DNA of 5,039 nt, from positions 1 through 5,039 of the forward strand of contig CAIJKT010000864.1 in assembly GCA_903821255.1 (NCBI GenBank), given 5' to 3'. The notes below the pieces were generated by a model. The model searched no databases. It saw only the letters and a program-made list of their open reading frames with translations, and was not told the DNA's origin. Below are positions 1 to 5,039 of this stretch, piece by piece. Within the stretch, counting starts at the first letter, position 1, and each line of letters starts with the position of its first letter. The translations under genes and the position numbers were made by a program. The DNA comes from an uncultured Lentisphaeria bacterium. Its GTDB lineage: Bacteria; Verrucomicrobiota; Lentisphaeria; Victivallales; Victivallaceae.

Positions 1-483
1 CTTCCCCAGCTTGACCGTGCGTTTTTTCAAAATGCCAGGAAAGTTGAGGATATGAGAGATGTTTACGCTAAAAGCACAAGAAGTCTTATGGCAATGCTTC
101 TCATTCATGATATAAGCATATGGAAATATCTTGCTGACAGCAAAGAGATGACAGATTACTTTAAACGTCTTGATGAATTCGGCATCGTGGACAGTACCTT
201 TTATCCGTACTGGAATAATCAAGATATTGTCACCAGCTTCTCGGATGATATTAAGATATCTGTTTATAAAAACCAAGACAAAATATTGCTCGGTTTTGCA
301 AATATCAGCAACAAGGATGCGGAAGGGGATATCAAAATCGATCTGTCAAAATTAGGACTGCCGGGAAATGTAAAAGCTAAAAGCCTTGTTTCAGATAAGA
401 ATATTGTTATTCAGAATGACTGTCTAAAATCTGTTAAAATCAACAATAAAGATTACGAAATGATAGTGATTTCCCGGAATTAA
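1..483 (+). CDS. C-terminal part of a probable glycoside-hydrolase-like protein (5' end outside window)
   Basis: The reading frame is open from base 1 (first codons read LPQLDRAFFQNARK) to TAA at 481-483, giving 160 residues of an incomplete protein. An ATG at 52 lies in frame, but nothing resembling a ribosome binding site precedes it and the frame stays coding-like upstream, so the true start is taken to be outside the window. The first half reads like the end of a barrel-type enzyme: a helix-rich part with LLIHDISIWKY (residues about 34-44), then LDEFGIVDSTFYPYWNN. The second half has the alternating pattern of a small all-beta domain (KISVYKNQDKILLGFANIS, then IDLSKLGLPGNV), as often found at the C-terminus of bacterial glycoside hydrolases. 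The closest remembered resemblance is to large uncharacterised glycoside-hydrolase-domain proteins (DUF4091, DUF6067 or GH123-like) of PVC bacteria and Bacteroidetes; this is from memory and tentative. No catalytic residue can be assigned. The sequence is AT-rich (17 G+C in 60 bases at 421-480). Confidence 0.6.
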   Translation, partial: LPQLDRAFFQNARKVEDMRDVYAKSTRSLMAMLLIHDISIWKYLADSKEMTDYFKRLDEFGIVDSTFYPYWNNQDIVTSFSDDIKISVYKNQDKILLGFANISNKDAEGDIKIDLSKLGLPGNVKAKSLVSDKNIVIQNDCLKSVKINNKDYEMIVISRN

Positions 484-527
484 AAATATAAGAACAACAG
501 TATATTACCTCCCAATGGTATTTACTA

Positions 528-556
528 TTGATAACAAAATAAATAAATTTTATATA
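528..556 (+). promoter_or_regulatory. candidate sigma70-type promoter upstream of the pseudopilin-like gene
   Basis: TTGATA (528-533) and TATATA (551-556) are separated by exactly 17 bases; an overlapping TATAAA at 553-558 is an alternative -10 with a 19-base spacer. Transcription would start near 563 and leave a leader of about 105 bases before the ATG at 668. The spacer 484-667 is strongly AT-rich, so a chance match is quite possible, but it is the best candidate there and is correctly placed for the next gene. No convincing terminator was seen after the preceding stop codon, so read-through from the upstream gene is also possible. Confidence 0.33.
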
Positions 557-651
557 AAAACTATAAAATAGGATACATAAAGAAAGATGATTATCACTCG
601 GGAACCTAAACAGTCCATAAGTACAGTCATTTATAATTAAAAACTAATCAC

Positions 652-658
652 AAAGGAG
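652..658 (+). promoter_or_regulatory. ribosome binding site of the pseudopilin-like gene
   Basis: AAAGGAG lies 9 bases before the ATG at 668. It is the strongest Shine-Dalgarno match in the window and fixes the start of the pseudopilin-like protein. Confidence 0.8.
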
Positions 659-667
659 TTATTATCA

Positions 668-1393
668 ATGAAAACAGCAATTCTCAAGACATCACCGCAG
701 AAGAAAAAAAAGTATGGATTTTTTACACTCATCGAACTCCTTGTTGTGATCGCCATCATAGCAATTTTGGCCTCAATGCTGCTGCCAGCGCTCAATAAAG
801 CAAGGGAAAAAGCCCGAGCATCAACATGTGCCAGTAACCAGAAACAGATTGGTTTGAGTTTTGTAATGTATGCACAGGATTACAGTGGAATGATCCCGCG
901 TTTTTATGATCCGGCAACTGCGCTATTCTGGCCTACAGTAATGATAAACAGCCGCTACATCAAAAACTTTAAGACTGGTGAAAGCACATATATGAATTGT
1001 CCCTCATTTGAACCATTCGGCAAGTATACACAACGTTATCAGACTTATGGATTGAGAGCAATGGCCGCATATATGGATATTTCAAAAAACAAGATAGTTT
1101 TTGATGCCGATCAAAACTATAGTCCTGTATGGCGTAAAGTATTTTCTCCTTCTAAAGCATCGATCTTAGGAGACTCTATCGCAGCAGATGCGCTTATTCA
1201 ACATTCTAATTTAACAACTCATTCCACTGGAGGCAATTATTTACATCTGCGGCATAGCCAAAATGCAAATATGTTGTATGCCGACGGGCATGTCGCACCG
1301 GTAGGAGCAAGCAACGTTATCGACAATTTTATAAAGTATTACAGGACTCAAAATAAATATCTAATGGATACTGGTGTAATATATCCGAATTAA
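668..1393 (+). CDS. pseudopilin-like protein with prepilin N-terminus and H-X9-DG motif (type II secretion/type IV pilin-like)
   Basis: This 241-residue protein has the N-terminus of a type IV prepilin or type II secretion pseudopilin. A short basic leader (KKKK at 12-15) is followed by [20 protein letters not shown] (17-36), a hydrophobic helix with the conserved Glu (E23), then [16 protein letters not shown] prepilin peptidase would normally cut the leader and leave the protein anchored in the inner membrane or assembled into a filament. The globular part carries the family's usual CASNQKQIG (C54), the YAQDYSG stretch, a second cysteine in MNCPSF (C111) that could pair with C54, and H196-X9-D206-G207 in [15 protein letters not shown], the 'prepilin-type processing-associated H-X9-DG' signature. 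The family is greatly expanded in Lentisphaerae and Planctomycetes; its members' functions are mostly unknown. Oddity: the residue directly before FTLIE is Phe (F18), and the leader Gly (G17) is one position further upstream than in the canonical G|FTLIE site. Start chosen from the AAAGGAG site 9 bases upstream. Family assignment is secure; role in filament, secretion or surface display is inference. Confidence 0.93.
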   Translation: MKTAILKTSPQKKKKYGFFTLIELLVVIAIIAILASMLLPALNKAREKARASTCASNQKQIGLSFVMYAQDYSGMIPRFYDPATALFWPTVMINSRYIKNFKTGESTYMNCPSFEPFGKYTQRYQTYGLRAMAAYMDISKNKIVFDADQNYSPVWRKVFSPSKASILGDSIAADALIQHSNLTTHSTGGNYLHLRHSQNANMLYADGHVAPVGASNVIDNFIKYYRTQNKYLMDTGVIYPN

Positions 1394-1440
1394 GAAGTCA
1401 TAATGAAACCGCTGGATCAATAATTTATAGGAAAGTAATG

Positions 1441-1465
1441 AAAAGTCTCTAGCCGTTGACTTTTT
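1441..1465 (+). terminator. weak A/T-rich hairpin, possible intrinsic terminator after the pseudopilin-like gene
   Basis: AAAAGTC (1441-1447) and GACTTTT (1458-1464) form a perfect 7-base inverted repeat around a 10-base loop; the 3' arm ends in five Ts (1461-1465). It lies about 50 bases past the stop of the pseudopilin-like gene. The stem has only two G-C pairs and the loop is large, so termination would be weak or partial at best. An alternative hairpin uses the same GACT (1458-1461) with AGTC (1467-1470). Read as a possible leaky terminator; it may equally be chance. Confidence 0.3.
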
Positions 1466-1482
1466 GAGTCACCTCTTATTAA
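1456..1482 (+). promoter_or_regulatory. weak candidate promoter before the large glycoside hydrolase gene
   Basis: TTGACT (1456-1461) is a near-consensus -35 element and TATTAA (1477-1482) a possible -10, but the 15-base spacer is short. The -35 overlaps the 3' arm of the hairpin at 1441-1465, so a terminator for the previous gene and a promoter for the next one could share bases. If used, transcription would begin around 1490, leaving a leader of about 30 bases before the ATG at 1518. Confidence 0.22.
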
Positions 1483-1502
1483 GAAAAAGATTTATGATAT
1501 AC

Positions 1503-1508
1503 AGGAAA
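1503..1508 (+). promoter_or_regulatory. ribosome binding site deciding the start of the large glycoside hydrolase
   Basis: AGGAAA lies 9 bases before the ATG at 1518. The frame is open further upstream to a TTG at 1464 and an ATG at 1494, but neither has a good Shine-Dalgarno match. Only the start at 1518 puts the signal peptide (MKTRLLICALAL) at the very N-terminus. Confidence 0.6.
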
Positions 1509-1517
1509 CTTGTTACA

Positions 1518-1574
1518 ATGAAAACCCGACTGCTTATATGTGCTTTGGCACTATCAACGTTATGTACACATGCC
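1518..1574 (+). other. signal peptide of the large glycoside hydrolase
   Basis: MKTRLLICALALSTLCTHA has a basic start (K2, R4), a hydrophobic core (LLICALAL) and a T-H-A ending suited to signal peptidase I, with the mature protein starting ADLVFHF. The Cys at position 16 follows S-T-L, which does not fit a lipobox (small residue required just before Cys), so a lipoprotein is not expected. The enzyme should be released to the periplasm or outside the cell. Confidence 0.75.
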
Positions 1575-4547
1575 GCTGATCTGGTGTTCCATTTCAATTT
1601 TAAAGATGCCGATGGCAAAATGGAGATTTACGATAGTACAGGACGATTCAAATGTTTTTCAAAAATCAACCCATTCCTAGTACAAGGCGGAGCGTTGCGA
1701 AGCGATTACGGAGCGGAAATTGTCATACCTGCCGAAAAACTCCCGCCGGAGCTTGCCAGCGGATTTACTATATCCCTTTGGAGTTCACGACTCCCTACCA
1801 TCCTGGCGCAAGATCGCATCCCCATTATCAGCAAAGGCAATCTCTGGCTTGAAAGCGATTTTGCCTTTGTTTTAAATGGACAAATGCCGATTTTCACGTT
1901 CAAGAGTGGAAACGAGCATCTTCAAGGGGTTAATACTATTGGTATGAGTTATGGTGATAGCTTCCGCTACGCAGATCCTTCGATTACTGTTCATACCAAA
2001 GAATCGTTGCGGCTACCTGCCAACAAATGGCTCCATCTAAGTATCACATACGACGGGAAATCGCTCAAATTCTACAAAAACGGCGATTTGTTTATCGAAA
2101 AAGCCATGAAGACAGCCAAGCACATAAGTTTAACCGGCAATCACCCGATCTATCTGGGCTCCGACAGACTGGGTGACGAATTTTATACCGCTTCGAACTT
2201 GCTCTTGAACGATATACGCCTCTACAAAGGAGTACTCGCTCCTGAAGAGTTAAAAAAACAATATGAAACAGACCGGCACTCTTACCCGGATAGCGCAAAT
2301 TACCCAGCCACGACGCATTACTATTCAGGTACTTCTTATGAGGGCTTTGATCCTGACCTGAAAAAACTTCTCAAGCGCACCGAACGCTATGAAAAAGCAG
2401 TGTGTCCGATACTCAAAGAGGAAAAAGTCACTCGGACTTCCACTGAATTTCGTAACGGCAGAATGAATTTTAATATTAATGGGGAGAGCATCTATCCACT
2501 CTCAGGGTATCCCGGTGTCGGCTGGTTCGGCAAACAGGCGGTAGATCAGTCGGTTGAGTACATCCGCGACTTTGCCGCAGCCGGAGTTGATTTGGAAATC
2601 GCTGGCGGAGGCAATATCTCCAAATACTGGCTGGGAGAAAACTCCTACGACTGGTCATCGGTTGATTCTGGATTTTACTCTATACTAAAAGCTAATCCCA
2701 AACTTAAACTTTTCGTAGTAATTTCCTGTTACCTTCCCGAGTGGTTTATAAAAGCTCATCCCGAAGAGTTGGAGAAATACTATTCCACTCGTGACTCCAA
2801 AGCTCCTCTCGCTATTTGGACCGGTTCGTTGATTGCCTCGGAATTGTGGCAGAAGACACTGGACAACTATATTGAGGCTGCCATAAAGCATTATGAAAAC
2901 AGCGTCTACGGGAACAAGATAGCCGGATACTTGATTGTCGGCGGTGATGCCGGCGAATTCTACTGGCCTGGTACTTTCACCGGAGGAGCCACTGGTTATT
3001 CTGACAACACGCGTAAGGAATTCAGAAAATGGCTCGCCGCCAAGTATCACAATGACACAGCCCTGCAAGCCGCCTGGGGTAAAAAAGAATCGACTCTTTC
3101 CTCAGCAGCCGTACCAACTCCGGAGGAACGCTTTAACCAAAGTGAAATTCTCTTCCGCGACTTCCACGCCGCGCACAGCGTTATTGACTTCAGGGAGTTC
3201 CTTGGAGATGCCACTTTATCCGCCATCAAGCGTATTTTAAACAACATCAAATCCGCTTCAAACGGGGAGCGAGTTCTGATGCTTTATGGCGGCTACCCCA
3301 TTCTGTTTGCCGGAAAAGGACACACTCTTCAGCAGTCAGGAATGCAAACCACCGCGCGCTTAATGCAGGAGAAAAACCTTTCCGTTCTCTTTACCCCCAT
3401 CGACTATGTAAACCGGCGCGGCGGCGAACCCGGCATTAATATCAACCCATACAATGGCAGCGCACGTTTGCATAAAAAAATGCTCTTTAATGAAAATGAT
3501 TTACGAACGCACTTCTACACAATGAACACCTTCGGGCGCACGGCGAATTCAGAGGAGAGCATTGGCGTAATCAAGCGCGGGATCGGGCACACCATTACCC
3601 GGGGCGAGGGTCTCGAATTTATGGCTATGGCGGGCAACAGTTCCTACCATCAGGACGCGATGATGGATGTCATCGCCAAAGGGGCGGAAATAGGACGCGA
3701 AGCAGTCTCGCTGGACAACTCCTCCACCGCCCAGGCTGCATTCTTCTTCGATGAGGATTCGCTTGGACACCTGGCAATTGGCATGGACTCTTTCATCGAC
3801 AAACTTTGCTGGGGAACGTACAGCAACTCTTTCAAAATGGGCGCCCCCTCTGATTTCTATTTGATGAGCGACATAGCCAATCCCAAGTTACCGGACTACA
3901 AACTCTATATATTTATCAACGTCTTCTCCCCCGATTCGAAGATGGTCGAAGCAATCAATGCCAAAGTCCGCAAGAACAACGCCGTCGCGGTATGGTGCTA
4001 CGCCCCGGGATACATCGGAAAAGACGGCTACTCAACCGCCGCCATGGAATCTATTACCGGCATGAAATTCGGGATTCTTCCTGATACCCGCCAATACACC
4101 TTGCAAATCACCGATCCCGAAAATCCCATAACAAAGGAAGCAGCTTCAACTAAATTTGAAACATTCACTTTTTCACCCTCTTTTCATCCGGTGGACACCG
4201 ATATAAAGACGCTTGGAACCGCCAGCGGACGCCCCGCCTTGGCGATTAAGGAGTTCAAGGACTGGAGCTCCGTTTACAGTCTTATGCCACTCACGCCGGA
4301 GCTATTGCGCGGCCTCTGCGATTATGCCCAAGTCCATGTCTACAACCGAACCAATGACATCTTCGGAGCCAACGCCAGTTTCCTCCAAATCCACGCCGTT
4401 ACTCCGGGCGATAAAGTGCTCAAACTTCCCGGCAAATACAAGGTTATCGAAGCCTATTCCAATGAGTTTATCGGAAATGGCGTCTCCAGCTTCACCGCTA
4501 AGGGAATGAAAAAAGGTGAAACGCGCCTTTATAAACTATACAAATAA
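1518..4547 (+). CDS. secreted LamG-domain plus GH42-related (clan A) glycoside hydrolase, beta-galactosidase-like
   Basis: A 1009-residue exported enzyme, numbered from the ATG at 1518. Residues 1-19 are a signal peptide ending THA|AD. Residues about 21-252 form a LamG/concanavalin-like jelly roll, shown by NKWLHLSITYDG (169-180), YKNG (186-189) and IRLYKGVLAPEEL (233-245); such domains bind glycans or aid folding. A barrel (about 310-725) opens with NINGESIYPLSGYPG. GGDAGEFYW (475-483) supplies the probable acid/base E480, followed by the GH42-like FRKWL..KY..D.ALQAAWG segment (502-521) and VPTPEER (532-538). NENDLRTH (658-665) supplies a probable nucleophile, E659. The 179-residue gap is close to that between E141 and E312 of Thermus A4 beta-galactosidase (GH42). 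Residues about 737-850 look like the Rossmann-like GH42 middle domain (SDFYLMSDI, WCYAPGYIG, SITGMKFG). The rest is a beta-rich C-terminal domain (AQVHVYNRTNDIFGAN, FLQIHA). Oddities: Gly replaces the usual Asn before the acid/base Glu, and G+C is higher than in its neighbours. Exo-acting galactosidase activity is likely by family; substrate and exact GH family are not certain. Confidence 0.85.
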   Translation: MKTRLLICALALSTLCTHAADLVFHFNFKDADGKMEIYDSTGRFKCFSKINPFLVQGGALRSDYGAEIVIPAEKLPPELASGFTISLWSSRLPTILAQDRIPIISKGNLWLESDFAFVLNGQMPIFTFKSGNEHLQGVNTIGMSYGDSFRYADPSITVHTKESLRLPANKWLHLSITYDGKSLKFYKNGDLFIEKAMKTAKHISLTGNHPIYLGSDRLGDEFYTASNLLLNDIRLYKGVLAPEELKKQYETDRHSYPDSANYPATTHYYSGTSYEGFDPDLKKLLKRTERYEKAVCPILKEEKVTRTSTEFRNGRMNFNINGESIYPLSGYPGVGWFGKQAVDQSVEYIRDFAAAGVDLEIAGGGNISKYWLGENSYDWSSVDSGFYSILKANPKLKLFVVISCYLPEWFIKAHPEELEKYYSTRDSKAPLAIWTGSLIASELWQKTLDNYIEAAIKHYENSVYGNKIAGYLIVGGDAGEFYWPGTFTGGATGYSDNTRKEFRKWLAAKYHNDTALQAAWGKKESTLSSAAVPTPEERFNQSEILFRDFHAAHSVIDFREFLGDATLSAIKRILNNIKSASNGERVLMLYGGYPILFAGKGHTLQQSGMQTTARLMQEKNLSVLFTPIDYVNRRGGEPGININPYNGSARLHKKMLFNENDLRTHFYTMNTFGRTANSEESIGVIKRGIGHTITRGEGLEFMAMAGNSSYHQDAMMDVIAKGAEIGREAVSLDNSSTAQAAFFFDEDSLGHLAIGMDSFIDKLCWGTYSNSFKMGAPSDFYLMSDIANPKLPDYKLYIFINVFSPDSKMVEAINAKVRKNNAVAVWCYAPGYIGKDGYSTAAMESITGMKFGILPDTRQYTLQITDPENPITKEAASTKFETFTFSPSFHPVDTDIKTLGTASGRPALAIKEFKDWSSVYSLMPLTPELLRGLCDYAQVHVYNRTNDIFGANASFLQIHAVTPGDKVLKLPGKYKVIEAYSNEFIGNGVSSFTAKGMKKGETRLYKLYK

Positions 4548-4556
4548 ACGATAATT

Positions 4557-4560
4557 GGAG
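4557..4560 (+). promoter_or_regulatory. ribosome binding site of the downstream secreted protein
   Basis: GGAG (within TTGGAG, 4555-4560) lies 5 bases before the ATG at 4566, inside the 18-base gap after the stop of the large enzyme. The site supports the start at 4566 and translation from a shared transcript. Confidence 0.65.
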
Positions 4561-4565
4561 TTAAT

Positions 4566-5039
4566 ATGAGAAACACAATAAACAATGTTCGAGAATTGAT
4601 AAGTATCTATGTAACGCTTACGTTTTTGTGCATGTACCCTGTGCATGCACAATTAACTGTAGCCAAGCAATTGATGAACGCTGGCGATTTTAATGCCAAT
4701 CTTCTGCCGGCAATCACCCAATGGACGCTTGCTACTGGCGCGGCATTCGACAATAACAATACCTCAATAAAGCTGACAAATACGGGTGCTCAACAATGTT
4801 TGGCATATTATTCTTACACTCTAAATCAAAGTATCGCTAAACCTATCCGGATTGCAGGAGAAAGCTACTCGCAAGGGATAACTGTTGTTTCTCCTTCTTT
4901 AGCGTATTCTTTAAGGATTGATATAACATATGACGATAATTCTACAGAATTATATCGCTATGTGTCTTTTACCGGTAAATCATCCTGGGAATCGAAAGAT
5001 TTTTATTTTTGTCCGCAAAAACCGATACAACGTGTGTTA
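4566..5039 (+). CDS. secreted protein with N-terminal carbohydrate-binding-like beta-sandwich (3' end outside window)
   Basis: The frame is open from ATG 4566 to the last base, giving the first 158 residues. Residues 1-28 are a signal peptide with a long n-region (MRNTINNVRE), a hydrophobic core (LISIYVTLTFLCMY) and a VHA|Q cleavage site. The mature part looks like a CBM4/9 or galactose-binding-like jelly roll: LMNAGDF (36-42), then a tryptophan in TQWTLATG (51-58), alternating strands, SLRIDITYDDNSTELY (115-130), and WESKDFYFCPQKPIQRV (141-157). The last two pieces match a common pattern in secreted proteins of PVC bacteria and Firmicutes, in which such a domain precedes a catalytic or structural region. 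What follows here is unknown because the window ends. The gene begins 18 bases after the large glycoside hydrolase with its own GGAG site, so co-transcription is likely. It is AT-rich (17 G+C in 60 at 4921-4980), unlike the preceding gene. Reading it as carbohydrate-binding is inference from the strand pattern; the open frame and export signal are seen directly. Confidence 0.75.
   Translation, partial: MRNTINNVRELISIYVTLTFLCMYPVHAQLTVAKQLMNAGDFNANLLPAITQWTLATGAAFDNNNTSIKLTNTGAQQCLAYYSYTLNQSIAKPIRIAGESYSQGITVVSPSLAYSLRIDITYDDNSTELYRYVSFTGKSSWESKDFYFCPQKPIQRVL

Larger units (their letters stand above)
484..667 (+). other. AT-rich spacer and leader upstream of the pseudopilin-like gene
   Basis: These 184 bases hold no convincing gene. 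They contain the candidate promoter at 528-556 and the ribosome binding site at 652-658. A 17-codon frame (ATG 587 to TAA 638-640) is present but lacks a good ribosome binding site. ACAGTC occurs twice, 14 bases apart, within 610-629. No strong hairpin or recognised riboswitch was seen. Confidence 0.5.

Noticed and set aside
52..483. A complete short gene starting at ATG 52
   Set aside because: The frame remains open and protein-like back to base 1 and there is no ribosome binding site before 52, so this is the tail of a longer gene.
505..525. Possible hairpin TACC...GGTA after the first gene's stop
   Set aside because: Only four pairs (TACC with GGTA) with no following T-run, so not supported as a terminator.
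610..629. Two copies of ACAGTC 14 bases apart as a possible operator
   Set aside because: Six-base direct repeats in a short AT-rich spacer are expected by chance, and they match no known regulator site that I can name.
587..640. Small 17-residue frame (MIITREPKQSISTVIYN) in the leader of the pseudopilin-like gene
   Set aside because: No good ribosome binding site precedes it, and frames this short arise easily by chance; there is no sign of conservation to judge from one sequence.
1464..1517. Upstream extension of the large hydrolase from TTG 1464 or ATG 1494
   Set aside because: It would add 18 or 8 residues with several basic residues before the signal peptide, and neither start has a good ribosome binding site. 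AGGAAA at 1503-1508 fits the ATG at 1518.
2685..3068. Antisense open frame of 127 codons within the large hydrolase gene, and similar shorter ones at 1706-1903, 3047-3250 and 3549-3770
   Set aside because: They lie wholly opposite a well-supported coding frame, show no recognisable domains or initiation signals, and are expected shadows of a GC-richer gene.
4213..4509. Overlapping + strand frame of 98 codons inside the end of the hydrolase
   Set aside because: Its product is low-complexity, rich in Pro and Ser, and lies across the conserved C-terminal domain of the real frame.

Overview
The window looks like a carbohydrate-degradation neighbourhood from a Lentisphaerae-type bacterium (PVC superphylum, Victivallis/Lentisphaera-like). 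The main clue is a short pseudopilin-like protein with an [24 protein letters not shown] N-terminus and an H-X9-DG motif near its C-terminus. Such proteins occur in large numbers in Lentisphaerae and Planctomycetes, often beside glycoside hydrolases and sulfatases. The assignment rests on this protein style and the neighbouring enzyme architecture, not on a marker gene.

Layout, all on the + strand: (1) bases 1-483 are the 3' end of a gene that starts outside the window, probably the C-terminal part of a glycoside-hydrolase-like protein. (2) 484-667 is a very AT-rich spacer with a candidate promoter and leader. (3) 668-1393 is the pseudopilin-like gene with a good ribosome binding site. (4) 1394-1517 is a short spacer with an imperfect A/T-rich hairpin and a weak candidate promoter. 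(5) 1518-4547 is a large secreted enzyme: signal peptide, LamG-like jelly roll, GH42-related (clan A) barrel, Rossmann-like middle domain and C-terminal beta domain. (6) 18 bases later, at 4566, a second secreted protein begins; it has a carbohydrate-binding-like beta-sandwich and runs off the window end.

How they may work together: the large enzyme and the last protein carry export signals and are closely spaced, so they probably form a transcription unit for extracellular or periplasmic glycan breakdown. The pseudopilin-like protein may be a surface or secretion component expressed with them, but its role in these organisms is not established. The substrate cannot be read from the sequence. 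The large enzyme gene is visibly richer in G+C than its flanks (35 of 60 bases at 3601-3660, against 17 of 60 at both 421-480 and 4921-4980).

I found no RNA genes, insertion sequences, CRISPR array or phage genes, and no clear new defence or regulatory system. The points most worth a second look are the non-canonical prepilin cleavage site and the unusual acid/base motif and domain order of the large enzyme.
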